Shown here piece by piece: positions 4,781 through 5,422 of a DNA stretch of 5,422 nt. How positions within the stretch are numbered: the first letter of the stretch is position 1; every line of letters begins with the position of its first letter. The position numbers and the translations under genes were made by a program. The notes below the pieces were generated by a model, which saw only the letters and a list, made by a program, of their open reading frames with translations, ran no database searches and was not told the DNA's origin. The stretch lies in the NCBI GenBank assembly GCA_021789565.1, contig JAJYJL010000687.1, positions 1 to 5,422 of the forward strand. Direction: 5' to 3'. The stretch comes from Acidobacteriota bacterium. Its GTDB lineage: Bacteria; Acidobacteriota; Terriglobia; UBA7540.

Positions 4781-5422
4781 GACAAAAGCGCCCATATCCA
4801 TTCAAGCCCGGCATCTCGAGGCCCGGAAGATTCCCCTTCAGCATCCGGCTCTTCAAGCACCCGGGAAGCTATTCTCGACACGGCAGAGCGCCTTTTTGCC
4901 GAAAAAGGCATCGATGGCACCTCCATCCGGGACATCACCGGCACTGCGGGTGTCAATCTCGGATCCATCAATTATCACTTCGGAAGCAAGCAGGACCTGG
5001 TGGCTGCGGTCTTCATGCGGCGGTTGGAGCCGATCGCCCAACGGCAGATGGCGTTCCTTGATGAGGTGGAGCGCGAGGCGGGCGACAATCCGCCCCGGCT
5101 TGAAGCACTGATCGAGGCGATGGTTCGACCCTCCATCGAAAAAAGCTTTGCAGCCGGAAAAAGAAACTCCGCATTCATGCGCTTGGTTGGGCGCTTCTAT
5201 GGCGATCCGGATCCTGAGGTCGAGCGGCAAATCCGCGCCCAACTTGAAAAGGTCTGGATGCGCTTTGCGGGCCTGCTTTCACGCGCCGTGCCCGGCCAAA
5301 CAGGAGAGGGGATATTCTGGCGAATCATGTTCATGGCTGGGACGTTCCACCACACGATGCTGACCATGGGGCGAGAGGGGACCATCCCTCCAGAGGTGCG
5401 TAAAGGCCTGGACGCAGAGTCA
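4775..5422 (+). CDS. TetR/AcrR-family transcriptional repressor, C-terminus off the right edge
   Basis: The frame is open from ATG 4775 to the window edge, 216 residues with no stop; TetR proteins are typically about 190-230, so little is missing. Residues 1-28 form a Ser/Pro-rich, probably disordered tail. The DNA-binding domain follows: REAILDTAERLFAEKG (30-45), then the helix-turn-helix TSIRDITGTAGVNLGSINYHFGSK (split around 49-72) with the typical YHFGSK end. The rest (about 75-216) is the helical ligand-binding and dimerisation domain, with FMRLVGRFYGDPDPEV and WRIMFMAGTFHH segments. These resemble regulators whose C-terminal domain starts 'RRLEPI'. The ligand is unknown. ATG 4775 is the only canonical start before the DNA-binding domain. 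It has no Shine-Dalgarno, and the upstream frame closes at TGA 4739. The gene probably represses itself through the palindrome at 4748-4780. Its regulated partners are likely further right. Family assignment is very secure. Confidence 0.93.
   Translation, partial: MNDKSAHIHSSPASRGPEDSPSASGSSSTREAILDTAERLFAEKGIDGTSIRDITGTAGVNLGSINYHFGSKQDLVAAVFMRRLEPIAQRQMAFLDEVEREAGDNPPRLEALIEAMVRPSIEKSFAAGKRNSAFMRLVGRFYGDPDPEVERQIRAQLEKVWMRFAGLLSRAVPGQTGEGIFWRIMFMAGTFHHTMLTMGREGTIPPEVRKGLDAES

Noticed and set aside
4779..5242. Other-frame reading frames on both strands within the TetR gene
   Set aside because: The frame from 4775 encodes a full TetR helix-turn-helix and stays open to the edge. The alternatives carry no motif.

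Overview
The window is GC-rich, densely coding bacterial DNA with short intergenic gaps. It most likely comes from an acidobacterium or a relative. That guess rests on three protein families I associate with such genomes: a long 'NAxKHGL' hypothetical protein, a secreted plant/fungal-type PNGase A, and a small membrane-anchored 'EFRRPYF...LEFP' protein. This is inference from memory, with no database search. I see no mobile element, rRNA, tRNA, CRISPR array or origin.

Layout, left to right. (1) 1-841, minus strand: the N-terminal 280 residues of a basic KHGL-motif protein that runs off the left edge. It is driven by a near-consensus sigma70-type promoter at 929-957. (2) 1128-2978, plus strand: an exported peptide-N-glycanase of the PNGase A family, which would strip N-glycans from glycoproteins outside the cytoplasm. 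(3) 3900 down to 3020, minus strand: a two-gene operon joined by an ATGA overlap. It encodes a membrane-anchored helical protein of unknown function and then an atypical stand-alone receiver-like protein. It converges on the PNGase gene. (4) 3901-4202: a divergent regulatory region with a symmetric ATTGTC/GACAAT promoter candidate and a potentially long, hairpin-rich leader. (5) 4203-4673, plus strand: bacterioferritin (bfr) with every ferroxidase ligand and the heme methionine in place. (6) 4738-4780: a promoter buried in a 33-bp near-perfect palindrome that overlaps the start codon of (7) a TetR-family regulator, 4775 to the right edge. That regulator is probably self-repressed and translated from a leaderless mRNA.

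The genes do not form one obvious pathway. They look like four or five separate transcription units: glycoprotein scavenging, an orphan membrane/receiver pair, iron storage, and a TetR regulator whose target probably lies to the right. Both edge genes are cut, so each lacks a stop codon here. The points most worth following are the leaderless, operator-covered TetR start, the membrane/receiver pair, and the symmetric promoter with the structured bfr leader.
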